Position numbers and translations under genes: made by a program | Part shown: positions 51,353 to 64,000 of the stretch, in pieces | How positions within the stretch are numbered: the stretch's first letter is position 1 | Layout of the letters: every line of letters starts with the position of its first letter | The notes under the pieces: generated by a model | Seen by the model: only the letters and a program-made list of their open reading frames with translations | Databases searched by the model: none | What the model was told of the DNA's origin: nothing | Assembly: GCF_003672135.1 (NCBI RefSeq) | Contig: NC_039506.1 | Coordinates: forward strand, 6,014,001 to 6,078,000 | Length of the DNA: 64,000 bases | Origin: Ooceraea biroi | Lineage: Eukaryota > Arthropoda > Insecta > Hymenoptera > Formicidae | Reading direction: 5' to 3'

Positions 51353-54300
51353 ATGTGGAACGCGATGCGTTTTCCGTTCATCGCCTTACTTGCACTTCTC
51401 GTGATCTACGCCGAAGGAGTATCTGCCGATATTCCGAATGGTGCCGTGCAGGAACCGATTCTTCGAGTAAAAAACTTGCCAACGACAATTAACGTAGTCG
51501 ATAAAAAAAACTGGACCAGTCTGTCGAACGTGCTGGATGTTTTTAGTGCACATAATTTAGTCAAAAATTGGGCCGAAGGAGAGTACGCAATCGGAGCACA
51601 ATGCAGCAAAGACATCACGACGTACGTCGAAGCTTTGAAGAATAAAGAATTGTGGGCTCTCAAAGGTAAGATATATTTATTTATCACACTATTTATCACT
51701 TTAATTAAATCGTATTTCAATATTGATCTTAAATTTCAAAATTTTATTAATATCACATATCTTTTCTTTTAACAAATAAAACGAAAAAGTTACGCAATAA
51801 GAAAACTGAAAAGTATTAATAAGATTTTATAGTTAAATTAAAAATTTTTAAATATTATATAGATTTGATATAAAAGCTTTCGTTTTTTATTTTGTGAAAT
51901 ACTTGATGACTTAATGATCAAGAAAAGGGAAAATAAATATATTTCATTGCATGATGCAATTACGATTAACATAAGACATAATTACGCAAAAGATTTCTGA
52001 TTAAGTAATTTATAACGAGACTTATGTAGTATATTTTAAGTTACTGACGAATCTAAGAATTTCACATCATTCATTATAATCAATTTTTAATACTAGAGTA
52101 TAGATTACATAACGATTAAGCTTCTTTTATATAATTAATAACATTTAATGGCACAAAGCAACATACTTTAGCTAGTCATGCACATCATATTAGATATAAA
52201 ATTTTTTATTTTTGATCTAATTAGATTATATATTAATCAAATTACATCTTCTACATGGAACAACTTTTTCTTCACTATTAAATACGTAACTTCCTATGCG
52301 CTATAACTTTCTCCCTGATTCAGCTTTCTATGTTTCGTTCCACTGCAGATAATTGTACTAAAGTATTCAGTATGATATGCAAGTAATTCGAATGATTCCT
52401 TTCAGTTACATCACTGAAAAACGTAATTCGACTGTTGTTATTTTAATTGGGTTTCTGTGATTAGGATAGATCCCCTTTATTAAAATATTACACTTAACTA
52501 TAGAATATATAGATGAAAGTAATCAATCTCAAGTTGACTTTAATGTTATAAAATCTTAATTCAAAACCCAATTGAATAAGATAATTAATGTTGAGCATTA
52601 CAAGAGTGTTTTGTTCCTTTCCTTCAGTAAAGGCAAGATCTAAAATCATCTTGGAAAGTTCGCATTTGAGATTAACGGCGAGAAAACACTTGAAGACACT
52701 CACAAGACTCGAGTTACGTTATTCGTTCCACATTTATCAAAGAAATGGGACATCCACAAACGTCAGAGTTGTATTGACGGATCGGTCAGGAACATTTTCA
52801 CTAAACACAGTACCGTCTTTCCGGCTCCCCTGGTTTGCCTACTTTCGTCGAGAGATTTCACTTTTAGCGATACAACAAAGAGAAGAGAAAGAGAAGGCGA
52901 TCAAAACGGCGCCGATTTCGTCAGAAACGGCCGACGTGATGCCGGTCAGCGCAAGTCGCACCTTCAATGCTTCACTTTCCTCGGTCAATACCACTTTTCA
53001 CTCATTCGCCAAGCACGCGCGTGTTGCCTTGTAGAATGCGGCTGCCTTGAGAACAAGGACATCCAACCGACTACTTCTGAATTTTTTATTTTCATTTGAA
53101 TGAATCCATGTCCGAAAAGAAAAATTACGTCTGAAGATTTCGGTTCAAAACGAGGTGTACGATCTGACAGTCACGTATCATACTCTCTGAGATATTCAAA
53201 TATTTTCATATAATATTCATTATTTGCGAGGCAGATGAAACTTTAGATAAATTTTGAAGTTTTATTCTTTCCAGTTCATTCCTCTTTACAAATGGGAATT
53301 TCCTCTATTGTTCAATATTCAAACATATCATTAATGTAGATATTATTTCGTACTACATTTCGTTCTCAGTATTCTCAAACTACATTTGCAAACTGTTTTT
53401 TTCTTTCTTTGAATTTTCTCATCGAACAAGAACTTCCAAGAAAGCCTGCCCAGCATCTGCCGTTCAGATAGATATCTTAAGTGGGTCAGGGTTTACCGTC
53501 TCGCGTTTTATTCTTGCGATACATTGCCTCCAGTTTCAGAAATATTATTAATGAACCTATCAACGCATTTTACGGAAGAAAATTGACGGCCATTTCTGAT
53601 TTCTCAATTTTTGCACACGAACTGTGTGCAATCAACGATTTCCTGGCAATCGTCAACAATCATCATGCTCGTAAAACAACGCCGGTGCTTAACTGAAGCT
53701 CATCGCTGAAAAACACCTTAATCAGCGTCAGCACTTTCACCCTCGGCGAGTCCACGATATGCATCATCGTGGCGGCATTCGTGAATTTTGCAGAGTTCAC
53801 GTGCGAGGAAAGGTGAAAGGTGCCGGCACACTAGGAAACATCGTTAGAGGAGACATCGCCGTATGATACTCGAAGCGCACGAACCCCATTGCTCTTTCAA
53901 CTTTCGGACGCGTTATTTTCTCACGTACGATGCATCCGGTTGTACATGACGTTCCGCCGAGAGAATGTCACTTCCTGGTTTCTACCAGCTACAGGTCAAA
54001 ATCTGCTGAGAAAGGATGTCATTATCAGACTGCATGCATAAAACAGCACACTGGATGAAAGCGGAGTAGAATTATATCTTGCTTTTCTGTTTTGAGAAAC
54101 AGAAGATTCGTAAAGGTTCTTGATGCATAATACATTATCTATTTATTTCAAGGCGAAACAATTCACGATCTCGCAGCGAATTTCTTATAAAATTTCTTAT
54201 AAGAATCTAAGACTATATTATTCTTACGGATCTATCTGTATGAAACTGAACAATGCTTGCAAGAAAGATCGTAATCGCCCATGTTCCACGAGCTAGATAT

Positions 54301-57300
54301 AATTATTTCATTATGAGATTAACCAGCTAATTGAAATATAATGTGAAGAAAAGTGACATGATTTCAATCAAGTCTTGATTATCTCACGTTTCTTTGTGCC
54401 CTTGGAAAATACTGATGATAGGATAAGGTTCTGATCATCTATCCGATGATCTGTCCGATGATCTGTTGCGTAAAGTGATCTCTCGCGGCGATTCCGATAG
54501 ACAATAAAATTGCATGCGTCAAGTTTATACGCACAACGTGATGTGTGTAATCTGTGTTTTACAATCGGATTGTAAAGGCGAAGACGTCACTCGGCATTAG
54601 AAAGTCAGTCCAAATCAGAATTGCAATTATTGGAATTATACTATTCGAGAAGGGAGGATTACGTGACAGACGGGAATGAAATCGCAAGCTTTCGCTTTCG
54701 CGGAAACGTACTTCTTTAACGGGCAAAACGATTTGCTCCCGGTAACATCGATCATTGCATGTGTATCAATGCAGTTGCACTCGAGCATTTATGCGGTAAT
54801 CTGTATATATAAGCCTCAAATGATTCAACATTACGATTACATATAAATTTCTCTCTCTTTCTCTCTTTCTTTCTCATTGTCACTATTAACGGCTCAAAAT
54901 TCTGTAAAAGTTCTCCTTGCACTGCTCGTGCCCAAAATTGATATCCTATTGATTATAAATGTTAATTATTTCAGATTTAATTGATTCTTTTCTTTTAGAA
55001 ACTAAAATCTAAAAACATATACAGAAAGTTAATTTGCTGTCATCAAGTTTTCAAGCAAGTTTGCGAACAACGTACTATAATTTTGACGCCGATTAAGTAA
55101 TTTCTGTTAAACTCTTTTGTCATAGGCAAGGGTTAATCGCTAATTTATAATGGATGATGATTGACGATAAAATTAAATGAAATTAGCTGCTACCGGTAAA
55201 ATGATACTGGTCGCAGTAATGTCATTAAATGTGGCTATCAACCGCGATTCCCGTAATATTACTTTACTCTATGATGCGAAGATATTTCCTCATTTGCAAT
55301 AAAGCAACTCATGACAGGATCAGTCGAAAAAAAACGGTGGCAGAAAAAAAGAAACGAATACTGCGTTGTAATAATTAATTCTTGTTTTCACTCAGTACTT
55401 ATAATTTATAATGTGCAGACATCAACGTAACGTAATATATAAACTGTACGTTGATTACAAATGAGCGTAACACTAAGAATAAATGAAATCGACACGTAAC
55501 TAGGCAGCAATTAAAATGGATGATAACGTTCCTAACAATCTGACTGTAATAATAACCACTATACAGATAATCGTTATGCAAGTTTATAATTGTAATAGGA
55601 CATGTGCGCTTTATTTTATCTTCTACTTTTTAAAATTAATTCAATCAATCAATTTACTTTTTAAAATCAATTAAAGCAATCGATTATAAGAATTTTGGAA
55701 TTTATTACAAAAAATAGGGAAGAAATTTTAAGAAAAAGATTCAAATACCATAAATGTTTTCGCTACTTATTAACTTTGTTAATGTGCAAGAAAATCTCTG
55801 GAGCTTTCTCGAGATTCCAACGTTTCAAGAAAGTGATAGTCCTGCGTGGACCAAAATGCAAATTAAACGGAGAGAAACACAAAGTAGAAAGTATACGTCG
55901 CACCATAAGTTGTCGTCATACAAGCCTAAAAACTGACACAAATATGTTTGCTCATTCTTTAACTGTACTTTCAGTGTAACCTACTTTATGTTTACAACAG
56001 TAAATCGCTAAACACTTCCACTATTGCATTTGCTAATCCATTTTACTATTTACCTAAATCAAATCTTACATCACTTCGCAAATTAGAATTCTAAGTTTGC
56101 GAATAATTGTGGTCAAAGCTTTCGCTATCCAAATGATATTCTAATGAGATAAACTACCATCTATGAGAAAAATAACACAATAGCTATAATACTCATGCAG
56201 ATAATAAAATTAATTAGAGTGAGTGCGTGTATGGTCTGGAATGGAGGAATGAGTGGCTTAAGTTATTTTCTGTAAAGCAAGTCCCCTTCTTAGCTAGAAG
56301 CTGAAAGAATAAACGGTTATCTGTCTATAATAAAATTAATTTATTAAATTAAATATTACCAGACTGAGATGTACAAACGTATTAAATATTTGCATATTAT
56401 CATAAACAGAATTTGATTAAATTAAAATTAATTAATTGTTTCCTAATAGTCAATAAAAAAGAAAGTCCATCATTGCAACCGATCGTTTCACCAGTGGCCA
56501 ATTATGGGCTCACTTTGAAAAGTACTAATCTATTGTTGCAATAACGCGACCATAAATGACAGCTAAGGCGTTGCACGTTAGAAACGAGATGCGTTTCACT
56601 TTCATGTATCGAGGTTATTACATTTTCGTGCATGCCGGAAAAAGAAAGTTATCATGTCTCTTCGGGACATATATTTTGTCAATCTAAAGGAAAGTACATT
56701 CACTTTCATTTGCGAGAATCGATGTTATAGGATAAGCCCCTGACATCTTCTTAGCAGGAAGTAGAAAATATTACCGCGATTAAATTAATACAATGTTATA
56801 TGTATTTATAATAAAACACGTAGCAGGATAGTTAGTCCATAATGTATCATTCTGTATAATTAGCCGCAATATTCTGTGATGCCTTCCTATCAGATAAACA
56901 GAGATTTTATTTAACGCTCAACATCAATCAAAACAGTCCATTGCATATTTAATTGAGCAATCATGAATCTGCTTAAGAAATTTGTTTACTAAGATAAGAT
57001 ATACTTTACATGGAAAGATCAAAAAGATCTTGAAATGAAGGTAAATCGGATGAACGATCACTCAAGGTTTGCAAATTTCTTTTGCAAATTCCAATTAATT
57101 GGACGTCTTTCGTCAGAATATCATGCGAAAAAAATTCAAATATTTTCCTTCGAATTAACAATCAAGGATAGTAATCATTAGTAAGACCTCCATCGATTTA
57201 TAGAAGCACGCCAATGCCAGACAGACATTAATATTGCCACTGTCAGGTTGAGCATTAGTATTGCAACATTAACGTGGTTCAAGTGTACAAGCACGTTTCT

Positions 57301-57746
57301 CTTTCCGAATTGCTTTCTCGGATATGCTACGTGCGTAGATTGACACGTACGGACATGCATTTAAAAAAGGTAATTAACAAGTTTGTGATAACTAAAAATG
57401 CACATACTGAATCACTAGTTATATTTTGGGTTAAGTTGTAAAAAATATTTTATATGTACTTGCTAATTAATGTTAACATTTTTCGTTATTCCAAATTAAA
57501 AGAAGTAAAAGAAGTAAAATCGAATTAACGTTTCTTTCAAGAGAAACACGCTGCATAAAATGTGCGACATAACACTATTATTTTCTTCACAAGATCACTT
57601 TTTTTAGCCTTCAATATCATCGAGTGTCGGCGTATGTATGACGTTTCTTGATTGAACGTTTTCTTCCAAATATACGTAAAATTACTCTGATTGCAACATA
57701 CACTGAATACTTAATAATATACTCAAAATAATTGATACATATAATG

Positions 57747-57789
<43 letters not shown>

Positions 57790-60700
57790 ATTATTCTATA
57801 TATATATATATATATATTGAATCTTTCAAAAATTATTTTTAAACGCGGTTTGCGATATAAATTATCTGCAACATTTTTAATCGCATTAGTTTTTTAAATT
57901 CTTTTTATAACAATATATGATTTTTATTCTTACCATTATATCATGTTTAGATAATTTTAATGATGTAAATTACAATGTATGCGCTATTATTACAGTGGTT
58001 CTCGGCATATTAACATCGCAAACTGCCAATCAAGATTATGTCGCGAAGTGTATTTGTGATAACAATAAGCTGTAATATATGCAATGTCTATAATATTTTT
58101 AATAGCTCTTTAAGGATAAACAATGTACAATTGTAGAATAAATGTATTAATTTATATACCAAATAACCGGTTATTTGGTATATAAATTTTCATGTCAAAT
58201 AACGACCCTGACATCAAGGCTGAGTGGAATTAGCATTCGGGCTATAATAAAAATTATTCTGAGTATAGGAATTCAATTGGAATATACAATAATGCATCAA
58301 AGATCATTACGGCACAGTTTAGTATGGTGTTATCATAGTCCATGAACTTTAATTAGCAGTACAAACCTCGACAGTGAACGTATTACAGCTAGCAGAGTAG
58401 ATGCAATTATTTCATTATAAACCGGTTACATTTCTAGCTTGCAACACACTCATTCAGGTGTCTTGAGAAATTCGAAACTATCTGCAATATTTGTTTCTTA
58501 TAAACATGTCAAATCGAAGATCACAGTTTTATATAAACATTATCTTAATCTCAAAGCTTTTACAAAAGCTTTCCATAAATTCAATATCCGAATTGTCGTA
58601 AAATGTGATTTTCGTATGTAATTCTTGAAATATTTATATTACATTTTACGCTTTATAAGCCAGAAATCTATATTTTAAGAAGAAAAATATTCTAAGGATA
58701 TATTTCAATGGATTTAAATAAATTGATCTGCGAATTTATTGTCGAATTCTTTATCAATAGTTGCATCTGGCTCTCTCTTGTTATATTTTATTTTAAAGAT
58801 TATGTAGTGAAACAAATTGTACGTTTTGTGAAGCATTACTGTATATGTATGGAATTAAAACTAAAATTATTCCGATTCCAAGATCGAGTGTTGCATTCAC
58901 CTTTTGTATGGAAATAAACCGAATCACGTGCCAAGCTTGAACTTGACTTTGATACCATAATAGAGAGTTGTGACTCATTGCTCAAAATTCATTGTCATTC
59001 TAATCCGACTATAAATACGTATATGTTGCACACAAATTGCCAAACATCGATGATTTCAACAGACATCTTTCGAAATCGGAGATTGAAAGAGTCCCAATTC
59101 TGCCCAATCTTGTTTATTTTCTTATTTTATCTCTATCATATATGTAGATCTTTTCGCATAAATGCAAAATCACTGGACGTTTCAGAAATAGAGGAGAAAA
59201 GACAGCGAAAAGTCTTACCTAATTCATTACATATACCAAGCGCGTGGCAATCATTCTGTCATCATATCTAATAAATTTGGAATGTAAATACGGAAATCTT
59301 AGACCTTTTCAAACAAACCTGTTTATAGGTTTGCGTGTATTATGTGTTACGGTTAGACATACCGCGAATAATAGTCCTATAATTTCATCTAGGTAATGAC
59401 CACAATTGAACAATCTTTTTGCGTCTACTTTTTACGTTGCATTGACTTACTTTTATGCACAACATGTGATTAATAGACGCACAATTTTTATACTTCTGCA
59501 GAGTGAAAAACTTGGATAGGATTACAAACACTATTTTTAGATCATGGCAATATTTCTCTCTAACCGCATAGTGAATAGTGAAGATGGAAAAAAGAATAAA
59601 TAATGATACTCCTTGTAACAAGAAGTGCTTAAGAAAATAAGAAAAGAAATGCGTAATTGACAGAACACGATTCTGCAGTATGATCAAGGAAGTCAACCTC
59701 TATACCTGGTGTCCTCTAAAGCATACTTGATAGTATTGATAGATTCAATGATGAAGCAAGTTATATGACATTTAAAGCTGCAATACTCAATGAAATATTT
59801 CATTTGTATCAAATTTCGAAATTCCCATGAAAAGGAAATTTACGATAATTCTCTGGTTAAAAGATTCAGTATTGAAATTAATAAAATATTCATGACTGCT
59901 CCACTAATATCGTGCAATAAAAGACATTAGAGTGGTTTTAAAGAAGTCTACGATTAAAAGTATTTTTGAAAGAAGAATGCTTCAGACTCTAAAAAAATAA
60001 ACGATGATAATATTTATCGAAGAAATAAGATAAAATTTTTGCAAACTTAATTGACTGTTTGATATTATTCAATTGCTTTAACCAAAATTAAAAGGAAGTA
60101 CGAGTCAGCCGAAATATAAGAAAGACGTTCCTAAATCTCTCTCGCGCAAAAACGATGACGTCGCTCACAGTCGCAAACATGCAGCCGCAAGTGACGTAAC
60201 GAGTTCGCGATCAAACTACGGCCTATGTAATACAGTGCCGTAAATCCTCCGTCATGCTGACGATTAGATAATATCTCAAGTAGAAAGTATATACTTCGTT
60301 GAAGGATCACGATGTAAGCCTTGCCGTCGTAACACCTTCCCAATGAAAACTGTTTGCGGTAACGAGAATACGGTATTACTTCTTCACAAAAAAGCTCGCG
60401 TGTTCTCACTGTGCACGTACGGCAATTACGCAGACCAGTTATTTAATCAGATGGATATTATCGCGTTCCGACATTTAGAAGAAGACTAATTTTATATTAG
60501 ATAATAGCAGATACTGCGTTGGTTAGTTTACAACCGGGTGGAATACTAGTAAAAAGGACTATGGAATTGTGCATGAATAATTATGACCTGGTTACAGTTA
60601 CGTAAAATAAAACAAAACAAATTACATATTTACGTAACTAGAGTTTCAATGATGACATAATTAAAAAGACAAGATGAAATCAGTTCAAAATCTCAAATCA

Positions 60701-63700
60701 CGAAGATCTCTAACACATTTCTTCACTCCAAGGCTGTTGATTTTCACTCTCACGAGTCGTCGACCTACTTTGGATAGAAATACTTTCGCCGCATTCAACG
60801 ACTGACCACTTCCGTTTCGATCGTCACAGTTTTTTAATGAAAGCGTTTCTCGTCATCTGCTCGATTACTTTCGCTATCTTTTCGTTATGTCTTAATATTT
60901 CAGGATTAATTTTGATGACGGATATTTCTTATGTAAGAGTAATAGAATAATGTTACAAAATATCGAGCAATATAAATTTCGTTACTACGTTTTAATAACA
61001 GAATTAAAAATTTTAACATCAATGCTTTCATGTTTATGAAGAAATTGCTTATTTTACATGAATTTATGGAATATAAAGAGAATATATATATTTATAAAAT
61101 ATAAAGAACATTTATATTTTTTCATGTAGTAATTTAATTATTGTTTTTGTGTTTCAATAGTGGATGATGCGTCGGGTAGATTTACCAATGGATTCTTCTG
61201 GGGTAATTCTTATTTCACCGGATCGGCGACAGAATGTGACTATATCGGAGAAATTCATACCCGGAAAAATTCCAAAATCAATGTGGAATCGTCAATTGAA
61301 GAGGTACGAGAATTTAACGCAGAGCCGCGGAAAACGATGAATTTCGGCCTAAGCGGGACCAATACCTGGATCCAAACTACATCTACCGATGTACCACCTT
61401 ATCATCTAGGATTTTATATGATGAGAATTTTTATAAACGCATCTCAATATACAGCAGTAAGTAACGTTAACATCATTTGTTTTATTTAAAAACATTATTA
61501 AGTACTTTTCTATTTCACATACGAAGATACGCGATATATCATTTCAATATATCATTTTCTATTACAAACAATTAAATTCATAAACAAAACAAAACATTAA
61601 TAAAACTACTATTCTCATGAAATTATATGAAGAAATTTGTCAATATCCATTAAAAATTATTCATTCTTTCATTTCTCAATCTATAGTCTTGCGTACATAA
61701 ATATTAGAAACAAGATTTTTCGCAGCAAATTTTTCAATTAGGTATTGCTCGTCTGAAAAGAAAGACTTTTTGTAAAACTTGTGTTTTAATTGTTTATTAT
61801 TTTACATGATTAAAGTATCTAAATTATTATTTTTATTTCAGACACGATTGATTCATCTCGGAGTCTGTCTTCCATTCTCATGTACGGCCTCAGATGTAGC
61901 TATAATCGGTAAACTCGCTGCGGGAGAATTTGCAGCAAAACACTCATCTATCGAAAAAGTCCGAGATCAACATAATTTATATGACATGTTCTCAGATCCT
62001 GTCTTCTGGTGTTTGTTGTAAGTTCAAAAGAGATTCAAGAGAAATTTAGAAATTATTGACTATCATAAGATTAAATTACCAAAAAATTACAAAATATTTT
62101 GTCAAAAATAATACTAGTAAAATGCGCGCATGAACATTAAAATCGATATGTTTTAGCGGTGTCAGCTTAGTGGTCCTAATACTGATGATCCTCGGTACCG
62201 GATACGACTATTACCTACTGAAAAAGTTAACCCGCAAAAGAAATGTAATTTACGATTTGGAGAAACACGGGAAACTCGATCATCTCACAAATGGCAATCG
62301 GAAGGCACTAAATGGTAAAAGAATCAATATTAGCATCTAAGGACTTCCGATGTTCTGATCTGACAGTCGTGTTGCATCTATCGTTATTTGTACCAATAGA
62401 CGATATAGCATTGGCACATTAAGATAATAGCGATTGATTGCTGTTTTCATAAAAACATGTTTCTTATGCATCCTTTTACATTTCTCTTCAATCTTCTTTT
62501 CAAACATCAATTATTTAATCAGTCTAAAGTCAATGTCTTCTTAATAAAAATTTTGACACGCATATACACACATGCGATATTTTTTCCCAATTTTTTTATT
62601 ATTCCAAAATTTTTATTGAAGTCTGTTCTAAAAAACTAAAAGATCAGTAAACAGAAAATGTGGAAAATCTTTACAAAATTAAACTAAGAATTAAATGAGA
62701 AAAAGAATCAAACAATAAAAGACAAAATATATCTCAGCAAGATAATAATTTGCGAAGAAAATCGCTATTAGCTTAATATATCAATAACTAACTTGTTTTG
62801 AATAACTTTAAAAGATCATAATCGCGATACATGATTTATATAGCGATACATTGTAAGATAAAGTACACAAGCTAACATAAGAAACGACCACTTTTCACAC
62901 AGACTATCAAGACAAGACAAGGACTGTCTCAAAAGTAGTGACACGATTTATTATTATATTCCGTAGCTTTTCAAGGTAAGGTCTACCTTCCTGTTCCAGT
63001 AGCAGATTCTAACACCAACGGAGTGCAGCGGATCAACAATAATAACGATCACGAGAACAGCTTGCAGTCGTCTACTACAGAGGAACAGCAGGAGCTCAGT
63101 ACGTTGAATTTTTGTATGAATAATAAGAAGTGCGTTTTGTATCGAATTCTCGTCTATCATTTTTAATTAGCACTTTTTGTCGCGCTTTTTCAACACTCCT
63201 GTTATTTTTGCAGACGTCTTTGAGGAACTTTTACTTTCATTCTCCATTCCCGCCAACGTGGCAACCATCTGCGACCGTAATGTGGGTGGTGACACTATCA
63301 GCACCGTCCATGGACTCAGGGCGATATCGATGGCATGGGTCATCCTCGGGCATACGTGCATCGTCCTTTTCAAGTACTCGGACAATATGGAATATCGCAA
63401 AGTGGTGGAGAAGAGATTCCTCTTCCAGACTATCACAAACGGGGCCTTTAGTGTCGATACGTTCTTCTTCATGGGCGGCTTGCTCGTGAGCTTCCTGTAC
63501 TTCAGAACCAATGCTAAGGGAGACTTGAAGAGGCTCACGCAAGGCACGCGAGGCTTCCTCGCGGGCAGCCTGAAATTCATCGGACTTCTTCTGTACAGAT
63601 TCAGTAGGCTCACCGCACCGTACATGTTTGTACTAGGTGTGGTCGAGGTCTCGATGAAGTATTTCCACGCAAACTCCGTTTTCGAGCCTCCTACGGCGGA

Positions 63701-63773
63701 CCATTATAATTGTCCCAATTATTGGTGGAGAAATTTGCTCTATATCAATACTTGGTTTCCCGTCGAGGAAATG
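51353..63773 (+). CDS. NRF-6-like membrane acyltransferase, gene 2 (3' truncated by window)
   Basis: Six exons are visible: 51353-51665, 61161-61456, 61842-62017, 62157-62314, 63000-63098 and 63214-63773 (534 codons). Phases are 1,0,2,1,1,0, and the last donor (GTATGT) leads out of the window. The ATG at 51353 begins a clear signal peptide (hydrophobic core IALLALLVIYA, cleavage near residue 25); an ATG at 51365 is the alternative. The NRF domain includes CSKDITTYVEALKNKELWALK and CLPFSCT. A transmembrane segment (VVLILMILGTGYDYY) and an Asn/Gln/Ser-rich cytoplasmic linker follow. The acyltransferase-3 domain then opens with HGLRAISMAWVILGHT (His394 in the normal LGH motif), SVDTFFFMGG, RFSRLTAPYMF and YWWRNLLYINT. 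It is a paralog of gene 1 with the same first intron phases but without two of its introns. Intron 1 is 9.5 kb. Confidence 0.93.
52628..53034 (+). other. possible alternative terminal exon of NRF gene 2
   Basis: A good acceptor (CTTTCCTTCAG ending at 52,627) opens a frame of about 135 codons to a stop at 53,032-53,034. It is in phase with exon 1 (phase 1), so splicing exon 1 to it would make a secreted protein with the N-terminal NRF segment and a new tail rich in Ser, Thr and basic residues. No homology is recognised and the phase match has a one-in-three chance of being accidental. Treat as a weak candidate. Confidence 0.2.
57748..57818. repeat. imperfect (TA)n tract
   Basis: About 70 bases of AT dinucleotides broken by TTATT interruptions, inside intron 1 of NRF gene 2. 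Confidence 0.9.
58149..58188. repeat. perfect 40-bp palindrome centred on AACCGGTT
   Basis: The left arm AATTTATATACCAAATAACC is followed directly by its exact reverse complement with no spacer; the centre is between 58168 and 58169. The core AACCGGTT matches the consensus site of Grainyhead-type factors, and a further AACCGGTT word occurs about 250 bp downstream. It lies in intron 1 of NRF gene 2. It could be a cruciform-forming element, two abutting transposon ends or a binding site. Confidence 0.9.
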
Positions 63774-64000
63774 GTATGTCTTTCATTTTATGTTAACGTA
63801 CCAAAGAATTCCGGATATTGATTAACAAGAATTTATTACGTAAACGATAAAAGTGTTGCCTGTTATTGCCGTGTTATTATCTGTTGTTCTCGTAAATTAG
63901 GATTATTTCTTTCCAAACTTGAACTTCAAAGTATTAACCCTTACACCATCTCTTAATTTAATTAATGATCCTTTGAGTCGCCAGTGAAGAACAATAGAAC
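63774..64000 (+). other. start of intron 6 of NRF gene 2
   Basis: It begins GTATGT after exon 6. No acceptor followed by a sequence like gene 1 exon 8 (CIVWSWYLAND) appears before the window ends, so the remaining exons lie to the right. Confidence 0.8.

Larger units (their letters stand above)
51666..61160. other. 9.5-kb first intron of NRF gene 2
   Basis: A very long intron compared with the others in these genes. Most is AT-rich. A relatively GC-richer block spans about 52,620-54,000 and another about 60,130-60,420, the latter with TGACGTCG and TGACGTAA words. Each could be an internal promoter, enhancer or alternative exon. Overlapping open frames at 55,695-55,979 have no recognised domain. 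The palindrome and microsatellite inside are listed separately. Confidence 0.5.

Noticed and set aside
1..64000. tRNA, rRNA, known microRNA or CRISPR features
   Set aside because: Reading by eye I found no tRNA B-box with a matching cloverleaf, no rRNA, no familiar insect microRNA seed-hairpin and no spaced direct repeats. A covariance-model scan would be needed to exclude them fully.

Overview
The window is animal nuclear DNA, most likely from an insect and probably a hymenopteran such as an ant. The evidence is spliced genes with short GT-AG introns, an AT-rich background broken by CpG-rich islands with no sign of CpG depletion, a broken mariner transposon, several small inverted-repeat elements, and insect-like Raf, HSD17B8, Fcf2 and NRF-6-type genes. 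The order is inferred; no species-diagnostic marker is visible.

Positions 1 to about 31,700 hold no coding gene I can identify. The stretch is AT-rich and interrupted by GC/CpG-rich islands near 3.4-3.8, 14.3-15.2, 20.4-21.1 and 24.6-25.3 kb. Three of these carry minus-strand splice-donor sequences, so they may be first exons or promoters of a minus-strand gene lying mostly off the left edge. Mobile DNA here comprises a 202-bp TIR element whose only ORF is a mariner helix-turn-helix (18,441-18,642), a dead 1.26-kb mariner (21,389-22,645) and a foldback element (25,874-26,000).

Positions 31,700 to 38,500 are a compact housekeeping block. Raf kinase (minus) is intact and has no intron in its coding region. 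A CpG-rich divergent promoter with two CRE palindromes separates it from a four-exon HSD17B8-type dehydrogenase (plus). That gene converges on a two-exon Fcf2/DNTTIP2-type rRNA-processing gene (minus), and the predicted 3' ends of the two overlap.

Positions 40,400 to 64,000 hold two tandem plus-strand paralogs of the nose-resistant-to-fluoxetine (NRF-6) family of multipass membrane acyltransferase-3 proteins. The first is complete: 13 exons, 774 codons, with every intron phase consistent. The second has a 9.5-kb first intron and runs off the right edge after six exons. A 290-bp MITE lies in intron 2 of the first gene, and a perfect 40-bp palindrome lies in intron 1 of the second.

Raf acts in Ras-MAPK signalling, HSD17B8 in mitochondrial fatty-acid synthesis or oxidation, Fcf2 in 18S rRNA maturation, and NRF-6 proteins in lipid handling or transport. 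Nothing in the sequence suggests that they form one pathway.
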